Below, piece after piece: positions 33,894 to 44,352 of a stretch of DNA of 64,000 bases. Location of the stretch: contig SDOX01000021.1 of assembly GCA_004565275.1 (NCBI GenBank), forward strand, positions 606,230 to 670,229. Reading direction: 5' to 3'. The notes beneath the pieces were generated by a model that saw only the letters and a list, made by a program, of their open reading frames with translations, had not been told where the DNA came from and did not search any database. Source of the DNA: Nannochloropsis salina CCMP1776 (lineage: Eukaryota > Sar > Eustigmatophyceae > Eustigmatales > Monodopsidaceae). Within the stretch, counting starts at the first letter, position 1. The number at the start of each line of letters is the position of its first letter. The position numbers were made by a program, and so were the translations under genes.

Positions 33894-34637
33894 GGTGTTC
33901 CGCGCGCTGGAGGAATATGATCCGAACGAGGGATTTGGCGACCAAAAGGCGCTCCGCTATAAATATGCCTGCGTCATGCATGCATAATGAGAAACATAAA
34001 AATTAAGATTTCCACCTTGTGAGTGTGGCGTGCTTCGAGCGCACGCATTGTTTTGGTGCTGCCCCCCCCTCCTGGCTTCGGCGACTCCCAGGCGCGAGGG
34101 GCGGGAGGAGGGGACCGAGAAAAAGCGCTTCAATAAAGATGGCGTGGCACTAATGCTCCATCCTGGCTCAAACCAGCCGTGTCTACTATATGCTAACGCG
34201 CAAAGGGAAATTTGTGCACATACGTGGTGAAGCAATGAATTAAGGCTTCGCGGAAAAGAGTTCCTTTTGGGAGCGCGGGGGGGCCGACGTCAAGGAGACT
34301 CCCAGAGTTAGGTTTCGTTGCACTCAGTCGGCGTATGGCACGATGCAAACCACCAGATAGAAAGCGCGTCACTGCAAAGTATCACCAGTAACTCATGTAC
34401 CTACCGAATACCGCTCTGGATACCTTTCGAACCTTCACAGAACCACAGGTCGACAAGCCAGGGGTGCTGGTTCCAAGGCATAACGGAGACGTCAGAAAAG
34501 CTGTCCTCCTGAAAAGTGGTTCGCCTTTGCTCGAATTTTGACGCTGTGGATTCTTTGGCATGCTCTTCGTCTTCACGTTATTGAACGAGGCGCGCATCTT
34601 CCTGGAGGGTCTCCTCTAAGTCTCGGGATTCACCATC
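33894..34637. promoter_or_regulatory. Shared upstream region of SMC5 and sterol glucosyltransferase genes
   Basis: 744 bases between divergent starts. Contains no supported gene; short C-tracts and G-tracts occur near 34060 and 34280. Confidence 0.35.
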
Positions 34638-37600
34638 ATGATGTCATCCTGCTCCCCCTCGCCCCCGTCACCCGAGGAAGACGAGCTTGCGCCGCCTGCC
34701 ACTGAGGAGTCGCGCACAGCATTGCCTCTAACAATGTGCCCCCCCGCCCCCACTATCTATCGCAATATTGGCGTGGAGGAAAGTCCTTCGAGACGGGATC
34801 GTAGTGGAAGCACCGCCAGTTCCAAAGGGGAGGGTCTGGGCATCACAGAAGGCGCCCAGCCACGAGCCGATGCACCACTGACTCCGACGCCGCAGAGACC
34901 TGAGCTACCGCTTTCATCGGTTGCACCTGCGTCTCCAGTAGGGAGTGCCGCGGGTGGGACGGGATCTGCGGACAAGGAGGACGCCCCAAGCTTGACCCGG
35001 ACCGCGGCAGGCTGCCAGGACCCCGGGTTAACGCCTGTGGGCCCTGACGAGGGCGACGGCGGCGTCCTGAGTGACGGAAACGCCTGCCGTCCTTCCAGGG
35101 GGCAAAGCGCTGAGGGACAGGACGATGGCCTGGAGACGTACTTGGCTCTGAGCGAGGAGGGGAGTAGCGGGAGTCGGGAAGACGAGGAGGACGATTTCGT
35201 GCGCGTGGAGCCTGAGATGCATCGAGGCCACGTGGAGGTGCGTGTGTTGAAGGAGGGGTGGTTGCAGAAGCAGTGCTTACGAGTGGTGGACGGTCGGCCT
35301 TCGATGTGGCGGCATTTCGCATTCTGGAAACAGCGGTACTTCGTCCTGGGATCGGACGGGGTGCTCCGGTACTACAAGGACGCAGAGCGGCAGCACTTTC
35401 GGCGGGCTATCCCGCTGGCGGGCATGGAGGTGACGGCTCACTTCTATGCACCAGCGGATCCCGGGGAGGGGGGGGAGACGGCCGCCCTGTGTGCGTGGGA
35501 AGGGGAGGGAACGTCTCTGTCAGTGCTGGCGGCGGCCGTTGGGTCCGCGGAGGGCGAGAAGGGAGGCAAGTGTCTGATCATACGTCCCAAGCAAGTACCG
35601 TTCCCGTCGCGGCGACGTGCGAGCTCGACAGGCGGGCAAACGGAGGGGGCAAGCGTGGAGGAGGAAATGAAGCTGCTGGCGACCTCCAAGGCGGAGATGC
35701 AAGAGTGGTTGGGGGCGCTTCGGGGGGAGCTGGAGGCGACGGAGCGACAGGGCCAGACACTCTTTAACACGGCCTGGAGCTTGCTTCGCTCCTATATCGA
35801 TCGTCCGCAGGGGGAGGCGAGGACCCCGGGCGGTGGGGAGGAGGTGGGTCTGGGAGCCCGCGGCATCCGCGAGGCCGACGTTGGTCCCCCTCCCATGGAC
35901 CTCCAGCATCGGTCCTCCTCCCTTTCCCCCTCTTCAGGACTTCCCATGTCAGGCAGTGAGAGTGCTGCCCCGATGGCCGACGTGAGCTTCGTTCCGCCCT
36001 CGGTGCCGATCCCGCGCATGAAGGTGGTGATGATGGTCGTGGGCACCAGGGGGGATGTGCAGCCCTTCGTCACACTCGGCCTTGCGCTACAGGCCCAAGG
36101 CCACCGCGTCCGCCTGGCCACGCACGCCATGTACCGACCCCTCGTCGTGGAGGAGGCGGGACTGGAGTTCTATCCCTTGGGGGGAGACCCGCTCAAGCTC
36201 TCGGCCTACATGGTCAAGACCGCCGGCCGCGTCTTCCCCTTCAAGCTCCCCGACCACCAGGAGATGACCAAGGACGTGCCCGAGCAGCGGGCCATGCTCT
36301 CGGAGATCATCCTCAGCACCTGGCCAGCCTGCACGGCCCCCGACCCAGAGGACCCTCTCAAACGAGGCTTCCGCGCGGACGCCATCATCAGCAATCCCCC
36401 TGTCTACGGGCACGTGCACTGCGCCGAGGCCCTGAACGTCCCGCTTCACATCATGTTCCCTCAGCCCTGGAGCCCGACGAAAGCCTTCCCTCACCCGCTC
36501 TCGGGACTGCCCTACCACGGGCACTGGTGCAAGGAGAATTATTACTCATACCTGGTGGTTGACAAGTTCCTCTGGCTCGGGATCCAGGACATTGTGAACG
36601 AGCTCCGCGTTGCTCGACTGGGCCTGCCTCCCCTGCGGTTGGGCGAGCATGGAGGGGACTTGTTGAACCGGTACCGGGTCCCCTTCGCAAAGATGTGGAG
36701 CCCCTGCCTGGTGCCCAAGCCAAAAGATTGGGGCCCTCACATCGACGTGGTCGGCCACTTCTTGGGCCCGCAGACCTCGGGGACCCCCCCGGGAGCCGAG
36801 GCCCTCCAGGCCTGGCTGGAGCCCACCGCCCCCGGACTTCCGGCGCCTCCGGCGCCCATTTTTGTCGGCTTTGGAAGCATGGTTATCCCTGACGCCCGCA
36901 GCTTGGTAGCCATGATCCTGGAAGCGGCTCATCTGACGGACACGCGCGTGGTGCTGCAGTCTTCGTGGACCGAACTCCCCTTGCCCCCCGTGGCTGTGGC
37001 CCTCCCCTCCGCTACACCCTCTACGCCCACGGTTTTCAGCATTGGTAATTGCCCCCACGACTGGCTGCTCAAGCGTTGCTGCGCCGTGATCCACCACGGG
37101 GGGGCAGGCACTGTCGCGGCCGGACTTCGCGCGGGTAAGCCCACCATGGTCTGCCCCTTCTTCGGCGACCAGTTCTTCTGGGGACAAATGGTTTTCCAAG
37201 CGCGCGTCGGTCTCCCCCCCGTACCAGTCGTAGAGCTCACCGCAGAAAAGTTGGCGACGGCTTTCAAAGATCTGCGTTCCCCTAGCCTTGTCAGCGCGGC
37301 AGAGCGGATGGCGGAGAGGTTGGGCCGGGAGGACGGCGCAAAGGAGGGCCTGAAGGCCTTCTACCGGCACCTGCCTGTAGAGGACATGGTTTGCGACGTC
37401 AGCCTCTTCACGGACACGCCCCGACTGGCCCGGGCATTCTGCACCACGTGTGGCCTCAAGCTCTCCTCTGAGGCCCATGCCGCTCTGCACTGCGCCGGGC
37501 CCCGCACGGAGAGCGGCGGGGACGGGCCTGCGCACGCGGACCACGACGTGCGCGCGTACTCAGCCATGGACTGGGCAAGCTTGTCCGGACCCAGAGATGC

Positions 37601-38828
37601 AACTGAGGGCCTGGTGCAGGGCCTGAGCTCCCTCACGCATGAGTTCCTCGGGAGCATGGCGGGCGTGGTCACAGAGCCCGTCGCGGGCGCCCACAAGACA
37701 GGCGTGCGGGGGGCAGCACAGGGGCTAGCGTCTGGTTTAGTCAATTTAGTTCGTCGGCCCATTCGTGGAGGCATAATTTTCGTCGACAAGGTCACGACCG
37801 GGGTGAGCAACCAACTCCAACTCCAGCAATCCTCGCACGGCGTGGGCATGGCTTCGTCTCTTTCTCCATCCTTCTCGTCCTTGGGCTCGCAAGGGGAAGG
37901 AAAGGGGCAGGATAATGAGGCAGGAGTATGGCAAGACAATCTGTCGATTTCCTGTGAGCTGGTGAAGGAGTTGCGCGCGGCCCACGCCCAGGCGCTACAG
38001 TGCAAGGCACTCTTCATGCGACTGAGCAAAGGCGACCCTCGATGCGTTCCCAAAGAAGGCGTGCTGAATTTGTTGGAAGAGGTACAGACAGAAGTCAGGG
38101 AGTGCGATATGTCTGATGAGAGCGGAAGATACTCCGTGTTTGGGATGTGCGGAGCGCAGGAAGAAGCGGAGGAGCGGAAAGTATTATCGAGGGCTTTGTT
38201 GGAGCGGATCGACGCTGTTGGTGCGGGCCAGATCTCTTTCCAGCAATTTTGTGTCTTTTTCAAGGCGCTTCGGCGGGGGGCTCTGATGCAACCAAGCACC
38301 CGTGAACCTGGCACCGTTTCCATCGCATCTGAAGCGACTGCTGAGAGGCGGCATGCACCGGCGGTGGCGCTGACCGAGACTCCCGAGCCTACTAAAATGG
38401 AGGGCGTGCCGGGTGAAAGCAAACCCTCGTCGGTAGCGGTAGCGATGGTCGGCGGCCCCACGGCTGAGGGTGAGAATTGCAAAAAAAGCAAACTTTTGGA
38501 CTCTCTCATCTTCGACAGCATTTTCTTGGAGGAGCGTTCAAGCGCGCCGCTGCCTCAACCGTCTTCAAATTGCCTTCGACTCTCCCTTGATTGCGATCAG
38601 GTCGAACTTGGCGAAAATTGCGAGGAGCGCTCAGGGGCAGAAAGGAAGGAGCATGACCAGGTTCCGGACGATGACGGCGGGAGCAGTGCCTCTTCCGCCT
38701 CTTCAGGGATCATGGAGGACGTCGAGATCCAGGTGGATGTGCTCCGGCGGGATAACGAGTCCTCCAAATCAGGAGACGCAGACTATCTAGGTGAAGAGGA
38801 GGACAAGGGGCCGAAGGCCTGCCCATGA
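34638..38828 (+). CDS. Sterol 3-beta-glucosyltransferase with PH domain (UGT80/ATG26-like)
   Basis: One exon of 1396 residues. About 195 acidic, low-complexity residues precede a PH domain at about 200-370 (EGWLQKQC, FAFWKQRYFVLGSDGVLRYYKD). The GT28-type N-terminal fold starts at about 460 (VVGTRGDVQPFVTLGLALQAQ), and the acceptor/UDP-glucose site has CPHDWLLKR and HHGGAGTVAAGLRAGKP at about 818, the sterol glucosyltransferase signature. Then comes a Gly- and Ala-rich amphipathic stretch (GVVTEPVAGAHKTG, RRPIRGG), which resembles the C-terminal membrane-binding segments of VPS13-type proteins, and a weak EF-hand-like motif at about 1190. The enzyme adds glucose from UDP-glucose to membrane sterols. 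Fungal ATG26 also has a PH domain before the catalytic part. The very acidic tail is unexplained. Confidence 0.9.
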   Translation: MMSSCSPSPPSPEEDELAPPATEESRTALPLTMCPPAPTIYRNIGVEESPSRRDRSGSTASSKGEGLGITEGAQPRADAPLTPTPQRPELPLSSVAPASPVGSAAGGTGSADKEDAPSLTRTAAGCQDPGLTPVGPDEGDGGVLSDGNACRPSRGQSAEGQDDGLETYLALSEEGSSGSREDEEDDFVRVEPEMHRGHVEVRVLKEGWLQKQCLRVVDGRPSMWRHFAFWKQRYFVLGSDGVLRYYKDAERQHFRRAIPLAGMEVTAHFYAPADPGEGGETAALCAWEGEGTSLSVLAAAVGSAEGEKGGKCLIIRPKQVPFPSRRRASSTGGQTEGASVEEEMKLLATSKAEMQEWLGALRGELEATERQGQTLFNTAWSLLRSYIDRPQGEARTPGGGEEVGLGARGIREADVGPPPMDLQHRSSSLSPSSGLPMSGSESAAPMADVSFVPPSVPIPRMKVVMMVVGTRGDVQPFVTLGLALQAQGHRVRLATHAMYRPLVVEEAGLEFYPLGGDPLKLSAYMVKTAGRVFPFKLPDHQEMTKDVPEQRAMLSEIILSTWPACTAPDPEDPLKRGFRADAIISNPPVYGHVHCAEALNVPLHIMFPQPWSPTKAFPHPLSGLPYHGHWCKENYYSYLVVDKFLWLGIQDIVNELRVARLGLPPLRLGEHGGDLLNRYRVPFAKMWSPCLVPKPKDWGPHIDVVGHFLGPQTSGTPPGAEALQAWLEPTAPGLPAPPAPIFVGFGSMVIPDARSLVAMILEAAHLTDTRVVLQSSWTELPLPPVAVALPSATPSTPTVFSIGNCPHDWLLKRCCAVIHHGGAGTVAAGLRAGKPTMVCPFFGDQFFWGQMVFQARVGLPPVPVVELTAEKLATAFKDLRSPSLVSAAERMAERLGREDGAKEGLKAFYRHLPVEDMVCDVSLFTDTPRLARAFCTTCGLKLSSEAHAALHCAGPRTESGGDGPAHADHDVRAYSAMDWASLSGPRDATEGLVQGLSSLTHEFLGSMAGVVTEPVAGAHKTGVRGAAQGLASGLVNLVRRPIRGGIIFVDKVTTGVSNQLQLQQSSHGVGMASSLSPSFSSLGSQGEGKGQDNEAGVWQDNLSISCELVKELRAAHAQALQCKALFMRLSKGDPRCVPKEGVLNLLEEVQTEVRECDMSDESGRYSVFGMCGAQEEAEERKVLSRALLERIDAVGAGQISFQQFCVFFKALRRGALMQPSTREPGTVSIASEATAERRHAPAVALTETPEPTKMEGVPGESKPSSVAVAMVGGPTAEGENCKKSKLLDSLIFDSIFLEERSSAPLPQPSSNCLRLSLDCDQVELGENCEERSGAERKEHDQVPDDDGGSSASSASSGIMEDVEIQVDVLRRDNESSKSGDADYLGEEEDKGPKACP

Positions 38829-39511
38829 CGGAGCGAGACGATTTAGAAGCAGTGCGTAAGGTTGTTTATCATGCGGGAGTGGAGCTATGATGGACATATA
38901 ATGCTACTTATGTGAAGAGTGGCGAGTCTGAACCATTTGTATGTTTGTGCAGGGAGAAGAAAATGGGCGAAACCAGGACGGCCGCGCGTAAATATCAAGC
39001 GTCGTGGAGTGCAAGTTTGTATACAGGATGCACCCTTAAAGTAGCCATGTCAAATGTGCAGGGGCCACGCTCTGACCCTCAGACCAACCAAGTAGGATGT
39101 CAGAGTCGATGCTCATGAGTGGGCGAAGGATATACATGTATAGAGAGGAGGAAGCTCGCTTGAAGGTGAAAACCGTCGGCTGTACGACGTACATATGGCG
39201 TGCGAATGGACAAATAGATACAGAAATGGAATAGGAATGTACGTATATGCGTGTGAAGAGATCAAAAATTGGCATATGGGCAGGATGGCCCTTGTACAAA
39301 TACGAAGTTTTCACCACCTAATCGCTTCATCGATTGCGTCTTGTGAGAAGGTTAGACCGTGGGAAAGAAAAGGAAAATCGAGTAGCGTCAGGCGCATATA
39401 AAGTCTTTCATTTTCGGTGATTGCACGACCCAGTCTCCCTCGTCTCGATACACTAACGAATATACTATAGCCATCCTCCCCCACTCCCACACTGTGCACA
39501 ACCGTGACTCC
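38829..39511. other. Convergent 3' flanks of sterol glucosyltransferase and DeSI genes
   Basis: AT-richer than the flanking genes; no gene was recognised. Confidence 0.4.
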
Positions 39512-40389
39512 TCAGGCAGATGATGCGCCCTGCGCCTCCGTGGCCCCCGCCAAACGAGTCATTGTGGCCTGGCGGATGCGCTCTCTTCTTTCGTATTCGC
39601 TTTCGTCTGCTTGAACTCCCGAAGCTGTGCTGCCCGACCGTACACCTTCGCCACTGAACGCTGTTCGAGTGCCTGAGGATGCGCCAAAAAAACGCTGGAC
39701 CGAGGGTTCGGCGGCCCCTGTAGAATTCCCCTCTTGGGAGACGGGTGCCTGACTCGTCATCTCCACGGGAAGGAAGCATGAAAAGAAAGAGCCGAAGAAG
39801 GCAAGTCTGTTGACGTAGGCGGGTATCGGTTTCCCCAAGAGCTCCATCACGAGGGCTGCCGAGAAATGATTGCAGTTTAATTTCACAAGGCTGTAATCGT
39901 CTGGACCAAAGTCCGAGCGCAGAGCTACGAGAGCTCGACGTAACGCTCTTGGAGCATCAAGCACAGTGCCCAAGGGAATAGACTCCCGAAAAGTAGCTCC
40001 AGGTGCCACCCTTGGGTACATCGCAAAAATTCCAGCGCCACCCGCATAAGTGTATTCGCTCCCTGCAATCTCCACGCCTACAAACAAATGTGGGTATGAC
40101 TGATGATGATGCGCATTCCTAATTTGCATCCTATGTCATGGTTTTGTTTCGACGCAAATGCTTTGGGAGCATCACAAAGCCGTCCTCCTCCTCTCTAGAA
40201 CGCACCACCTGCAAGACACTCACAAGAAGTACCCCTGCAAAATTCGTCCAAAATGTCATGTCTCTTACCTGTATGATACACGCCCATGCCGAGCGGATGG
40301 GCGTATCGATTCGCTGCATGCAAGTCATAAACGTTCAGATAAACCATCGTACCGCTCCCAGTAGAGTCCCCATTATTGCCCTTGTACAT
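39512..40389 (-). CDS. DeSI-type (PPPDE) deubiquitinase/deSUMOylase-like peptidase
   Basis: Two exons in phase: 40269-40389 and 39512-40077, giving 228 residues. The PPPDE domain has VYLNVYDLH, GVYHTGVEIAGSEYTYAGG (catalytic His in YHTG) and DYSLVKLNCNHFS (catalytic Cys in NCNHF), followed by LLGKPIPAYVNRLA. The intron falls between the His and the next Gly. These cysteine peptidases remove SUMO or ubiquitin from a few substrates, or act as palmitoyl thioesterases; the true substrate cannot be read from sequence. After the domain, about 80 Ser/Thr-rich residues form a tail. The ATG at 40389 is the nearest one upstream of the domain and gives a 14-residue leader. Confidence 0.87.
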
Positions 40390-40941
40390 GCTTGCGGATG
40401 ACCAAGGCCCCCGTCCTCGCCCGACAATCGATCTGGCACGCAATCAAAGAGATGTACAGCCCTGTGCATGGCGTAAGCATGGTGATGGACGGGGTCAGGA
40501 GCGTGGCCATAAGAAGAGTCGAAATCACGGCGAGTCGAAATCACCATCTCAGAGCTGCCCTTATTTGTCCGGAAAGTTCGATATTTGCTGAGCAACCCCC
40601 ACGATTGTCGGCTTTGTTTTAGCACCCAACTCGGAGCGGCTGGAGAATTGGGAATTTCACTTTCACATTCCACTACGAGGTCCTAGCATGACGCCTAGCC
40701 AAGATCAAGCAAAAGAAAAGAGTCCTCTCGCCAGAAACCGCGCCGTGGCCCATGCCCTCTCATCTAGGTGCTCAGGGCTGGCAAAGCGACGTACATGCTC
40801 CACTTGAGAAACGATTTCTTTACGTGCCTTTTCTTATCTTATCAATGAATTATCTACAAGGTCTGTAATTGGGTGAATTTATGTGCAAATGCCAACATGA
40901 GATCCAAGTTTCCGTCATAATGCCTGACCTCCAATACGCTG
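40390..40941. other. Spacer between DeSI and mitochondrial-carrier-family genes
   Basis: Both neighbours are on the minus strand. It carries the DeSI promoter and the carrier 3' end; no gene was seen. Confidence 0.4.
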
Positions 40942-42292
40942 CTACTGGTATGCGAAGAACCGGCGCAGCAGAAAGCTTGTCACACGGCTGATGCGATCCT
41001 TCGTGTTGAGCAGTGTAGCATTCTTCAAGGCTGTGTTCAAAACTTGTCCGTCCAATCCGACATAGAGCTCTCGGACTCCGCCCTCTCTGATCAGTTGCTT
41101 TAGAATGCTACACAGGCCCTGTCGCTCTTGAGCCAGCAAGAGCCTGGGCGACAGACCCAGAGGGATGGACTCAGCATCCTCTTCGCTGTGATCGTTGACC
41201 CCAAAATGGGTTTCAAGGTAGTGCGCACGTTTCGTGTCGCTCATCATTATGACTTTTGCACGGATGAGCGGATAAGTAATGAGCGTGGCGAGAAATTTGG
41301 ACAACATGCCGATCAGAAAGGTCTCCCTCACGTTGTGATGTCTGCGGCCTTGCGGAAGGGGTACCAGAGTCTTCATAGCATCGTAGGCTGCGTAGTTGAT
41401 TGCAGGATTGGAGGTGAGAAGGAGGGCGGGAAGGCAGCCGTGCCAGAATCGCGCCAGACGCCTGAGAACAGGCATGACGCCGCCCATCCCCACTCCGCAT
41501 GCGCCTTCCTCGTGACTGCTTGGCTTTACCACAGGCTCTCGGTCTGGACCATCCTCTTCCCACACAAGACGCAGCATCTTCCCAAGGGAGGGACGCTGAC
41601 CCGCCGGTGCGACCTGAAGACGAGTAACGAGAGTATCCAGGGGCATGGTCAGGAGGACGTTCACGACACCGGCCATGCTCGCGAGCGCCAGGTTTGGCAG
41701 AAATGTCACGGGCCGCTTGAATGCGCGCGTGAACACCCGTTTGAGCGCGGTGTACACGTAGAAGTAGATGAAGGTGGAGAGCACGGAGAGTTGTAGTTTC
41801 AAGCCTGCGAGGGAAGAAGCGGTCAGTTCAGGACCAGGAAAGCATAGGACAATTGTGCTTGGGGTTTGATTGAAGTAATGTCAGGCGATCACTGAGTTTA
41901 TAAGAATGAATCTGGTATCCGGCAAAAACGTTTGATGAAGTACGCGACTACCATGCCAACTCACCTAATCCAGCGTACCACAATTCTGGTTGCTTCAACA
42001 CAACTAAGACTTCCCCCAGAAAGGTCCTGGGCCCTTTCTTCTGAACAGTAGTGAGCGCGTGTAATCTGCTCGCGTCTTCGCTTGTGTCTGTATTGACCTT
42101 GGGCGTAAATCCCTTCTCGCGACCCACATCATAATCCTCATCGTTTCTCCCCTCCTCCTCAGAATCGGCTTCGGCCTGAAGGCGTAACTTGGCCACGTCC
42201 AGGGGATAAAATAATAGCGTCGTCCACAGTGCACCAATGGCTCCGCCCGTGGCTTCGGCAAATGCCGAGGGTGTTTTGTGCGCGCCTCCCAT
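40942..42292 (-). CDS. Peroxisomal adenine-nucleotide-type carrier (SLC25 family, PNC/PMP34-like)
   Basis: Two exons in phase: 41965-42292 and 40942-41804, giving 396 residues. Three carrier repeats are visible with signatures YPLDVAKLRLQAE, MPLDTLVTRLQ and YPLIRAK. The GLGELAW/GLKLQLSVLSTFIYFYVYTALKR stretch resembles the SxFIYFYxY motif of peroxisomal ATP/NAD carriers (PMP34, plant PNC, yeast ANT1). These import ATP or related nucleotides into peroxisomes to support fatty-acid breakdown. It is longer than usual (about 310-330) because of hydrophilic insertions after the first and second signatures. The third signature lacks the usual acidic residue (PLIRAK for PxDxxK), so it is not certain that all transport features are normal. 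Confidence 0.83.
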
Positions 42293-42956
42293 CCTGAAGA
42301 TGCAAGAGCCAGTTGGGAGCTCGACAGCAAGTAATGCGATACTCGGGACAGATTTCCCACCTAGGCTGAAAAGTAAGTCCCAAAATAATCTACATATGAG
42401 GCATTATAGCCTATGAATGACTGCGGCAAAACGGCTTGCGGACACGTCGAAGACAAGTGGGAACACCGTGCCACACGGGGAGAGGCAGACCGGCAGGCCC
42501 ATGGCAGGCTCGGGCTTGGAGCAAGTTGAAGTTCCGTTACCGCGAGCCGCCTGATTCGTGGCACTTGCTACGTGCTCCCCGATTGCCACGCCCTTGTCTT
42601 CCTGCCGCGACGGCCTGATAATTCATTTATCTAAAAGTCTTGACAAAGTGACCAGTCTCTTGTGGCTAAGTTTTGCAACCAAGACGTGCTTCCTTCACTC
42701 CTCGATCTGCAATATTGCAGCTTGACGGGGTCACAATTCAAATACTCGGCCCTTGAAGCATTGGTCTCATGTCCTCCTTGAAATCCCAACTGAGACTCAA
42801 AAACAAGTCAAGAATATGCTTACCGATATCAGTATACTATTCTGTCTGCAACGTCCTAAGCCCTTGCACCTGTTGACCCCGAAACTGCCTCATCAACCAC
42901 AACTTTCGTCCCTAACATGAACAAATTAGTGAAGCCCATACGAACCTTTTAATCGA
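42293..42956. promoter_or_regulatory. Shared upstream region of carrier and small membrane-protein genes
   Basis: 664 bases between divergent starts. Nothing else was recognised. Confidence 0.35.
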
Positions 42957-43514
42957 ATGGAGACGCCGCTGCCAGGAATAGGTGAGATGAAGACGCAAGA
43001 GGTAGGAGATATTGATGTTTTCGACGGCGATAACGGCCTTCACGGAAGCGAGGAGGAAGAAATAGCAGCGATGCGGGCCAACGCCTCACCGGAAGCAAAC
43101 AGATTTATGGACTCGTTGGGGAAAATCATGAAAGAGCTCTCTGAGCCCTGTCAAAAAGAATTCGGTCGCATCCTTGAAACCCAGGGAAAGATGGTGCAGC
43201 TATCTGAAGCTTGTCAGGTGGAGGTTTCGACTGCTTCTGCCGCGGTCCCCGACATAGTGCGCCACAAGGAGGCTGCGGTCCAAGAGGCTGCCGACCGCGT
43301 GCGCCGTGCCAACGGGCGCCAGCCTGATCCCAACACAGGGAAACATTTGGCAGTCATGCTTTTTATTCTCTTTGTCTGCATCGTGGGCTATATTGTATGG
43401 GTTAATAGAAAGCTCAAGGAGGCCGGCCTGACTGGCAAACGCCCTAAGCACCTGTCGAAGAAGAAAATGGAAAAGGAAATGATGCGTAAGCAGCAAGCAA
43501 AAAAGATCATGTGA
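42957..43514 (+). CDS. Hypothetical single-span membrane protein with lysine-rich tail
   Basis: I do not recognise the family. One exon, 185 residues: an acidic N-terminus, a predicted helical/coiled-coil region (about 45-115, with two Cys pairs around SEPCQKEF and SEACQVEV), one transmembrane helix (LAVMLFILFVCIVGYIVWV, about 129-147) and a basic cytosolic-type tail of about 38 residues ending KKIM. That ending fits the KKxx ER-retrieval rule. The topology resembles SNARE-like or ER-anchored proteins, but no SNARE heptad zero-layer residue is evident. Support for a real gene is the clean ATG, intact frame and clear domain segmentation; the exact function is unknown. Confidence 0.65.
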   Translation: METPLPGIGEMKTQEVGDIDVFDGDNGLHGSEEEEIAAMRANASPEANRFMDSLGKIMKELSEPCQKEFGRILETQGKMVQLSEACQVEVSTASAAVPDIVRHKEAAVQEAADRVRRANGRQPDPNTGKHLAVMLFILFVCIVGYIVWVNRKLKEAGLTGKRPKHLSKKKMEKEMMRKQQAKKIM

Positions 43515-44352
43515 AACTATTGACAACTGGAAGACGCAGATTCTGGAAGAAAAAGAAATCATGCGAAAGCTCCCAGGAGAATTCTACTTGTGACATTATC
43601 GTGGCCCACTGCAAGGCGCGCCCGAGAAAGCATAGAGATAGAAGCTCTGGTGCGAGCAGATTACGGTGAACGCGAGGAGAAAGAGACACATATAAGAATA
43701 CGAGTCGAGGATGCAGCGCCTGGTCTTGCTTGGCAAAAAGCTGTGCGCAACATGAAAATTCACTTGAGTCATGTGCTTGCCTAGTGCGTCGACTGCACGA
43801 AGAAACGAAGGCATGCCATGCAGTTAATTCGTCGCAAAACCCGTAGCACCGCTGCTTATATTTCTTTCTGGGTTGTGTTGCTGAAAGTGATGTTCCCATG
43901 TGTTGGCTTTCGTATACTTCTGTACATTCCTCAGCTCGTAACCCCCCCCCCGCTCACTTCACGACCAATGCCATGGACGTCGCACTCACGAAGAAGGACA
44001 AGGCTCATCGAGAAGCGACGCGTGAGATCAATACCATAAATTTCGCTTTCCCAATGTCCTGCCTAATTTCGCTCTCTCCTGTCGTCCATCTCGACAATTA
44101 GGCAAGCATGTACACCACACATTTGTCTGCTCAAGTACTCAAAAGTCATACGCCTCGCCGCCCGCCATGCATTCTTTTTGTGAATAGAGTGCTATGTGCT
44201 TCACGCTTTTCCGTCGGTAGTCAAATTGTTGTCTTTGTCAATAATCGCGCAAGCTCAAGCTTTCATCAATGTGCAGGACGACCCGAGCCTCCAGGCTAGC
44301 TTGCTCACTTATCACACTAGACTCGACGCGGTTCCGCCCTTGATGCTCCTCC
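43515..44352. other. Convergent 3' flanks of the membrane-protein gene and the duplicated-domain gene
   Basis: Several short open frames on both strands without family features. No gene is supported. Confidence 0.4.
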
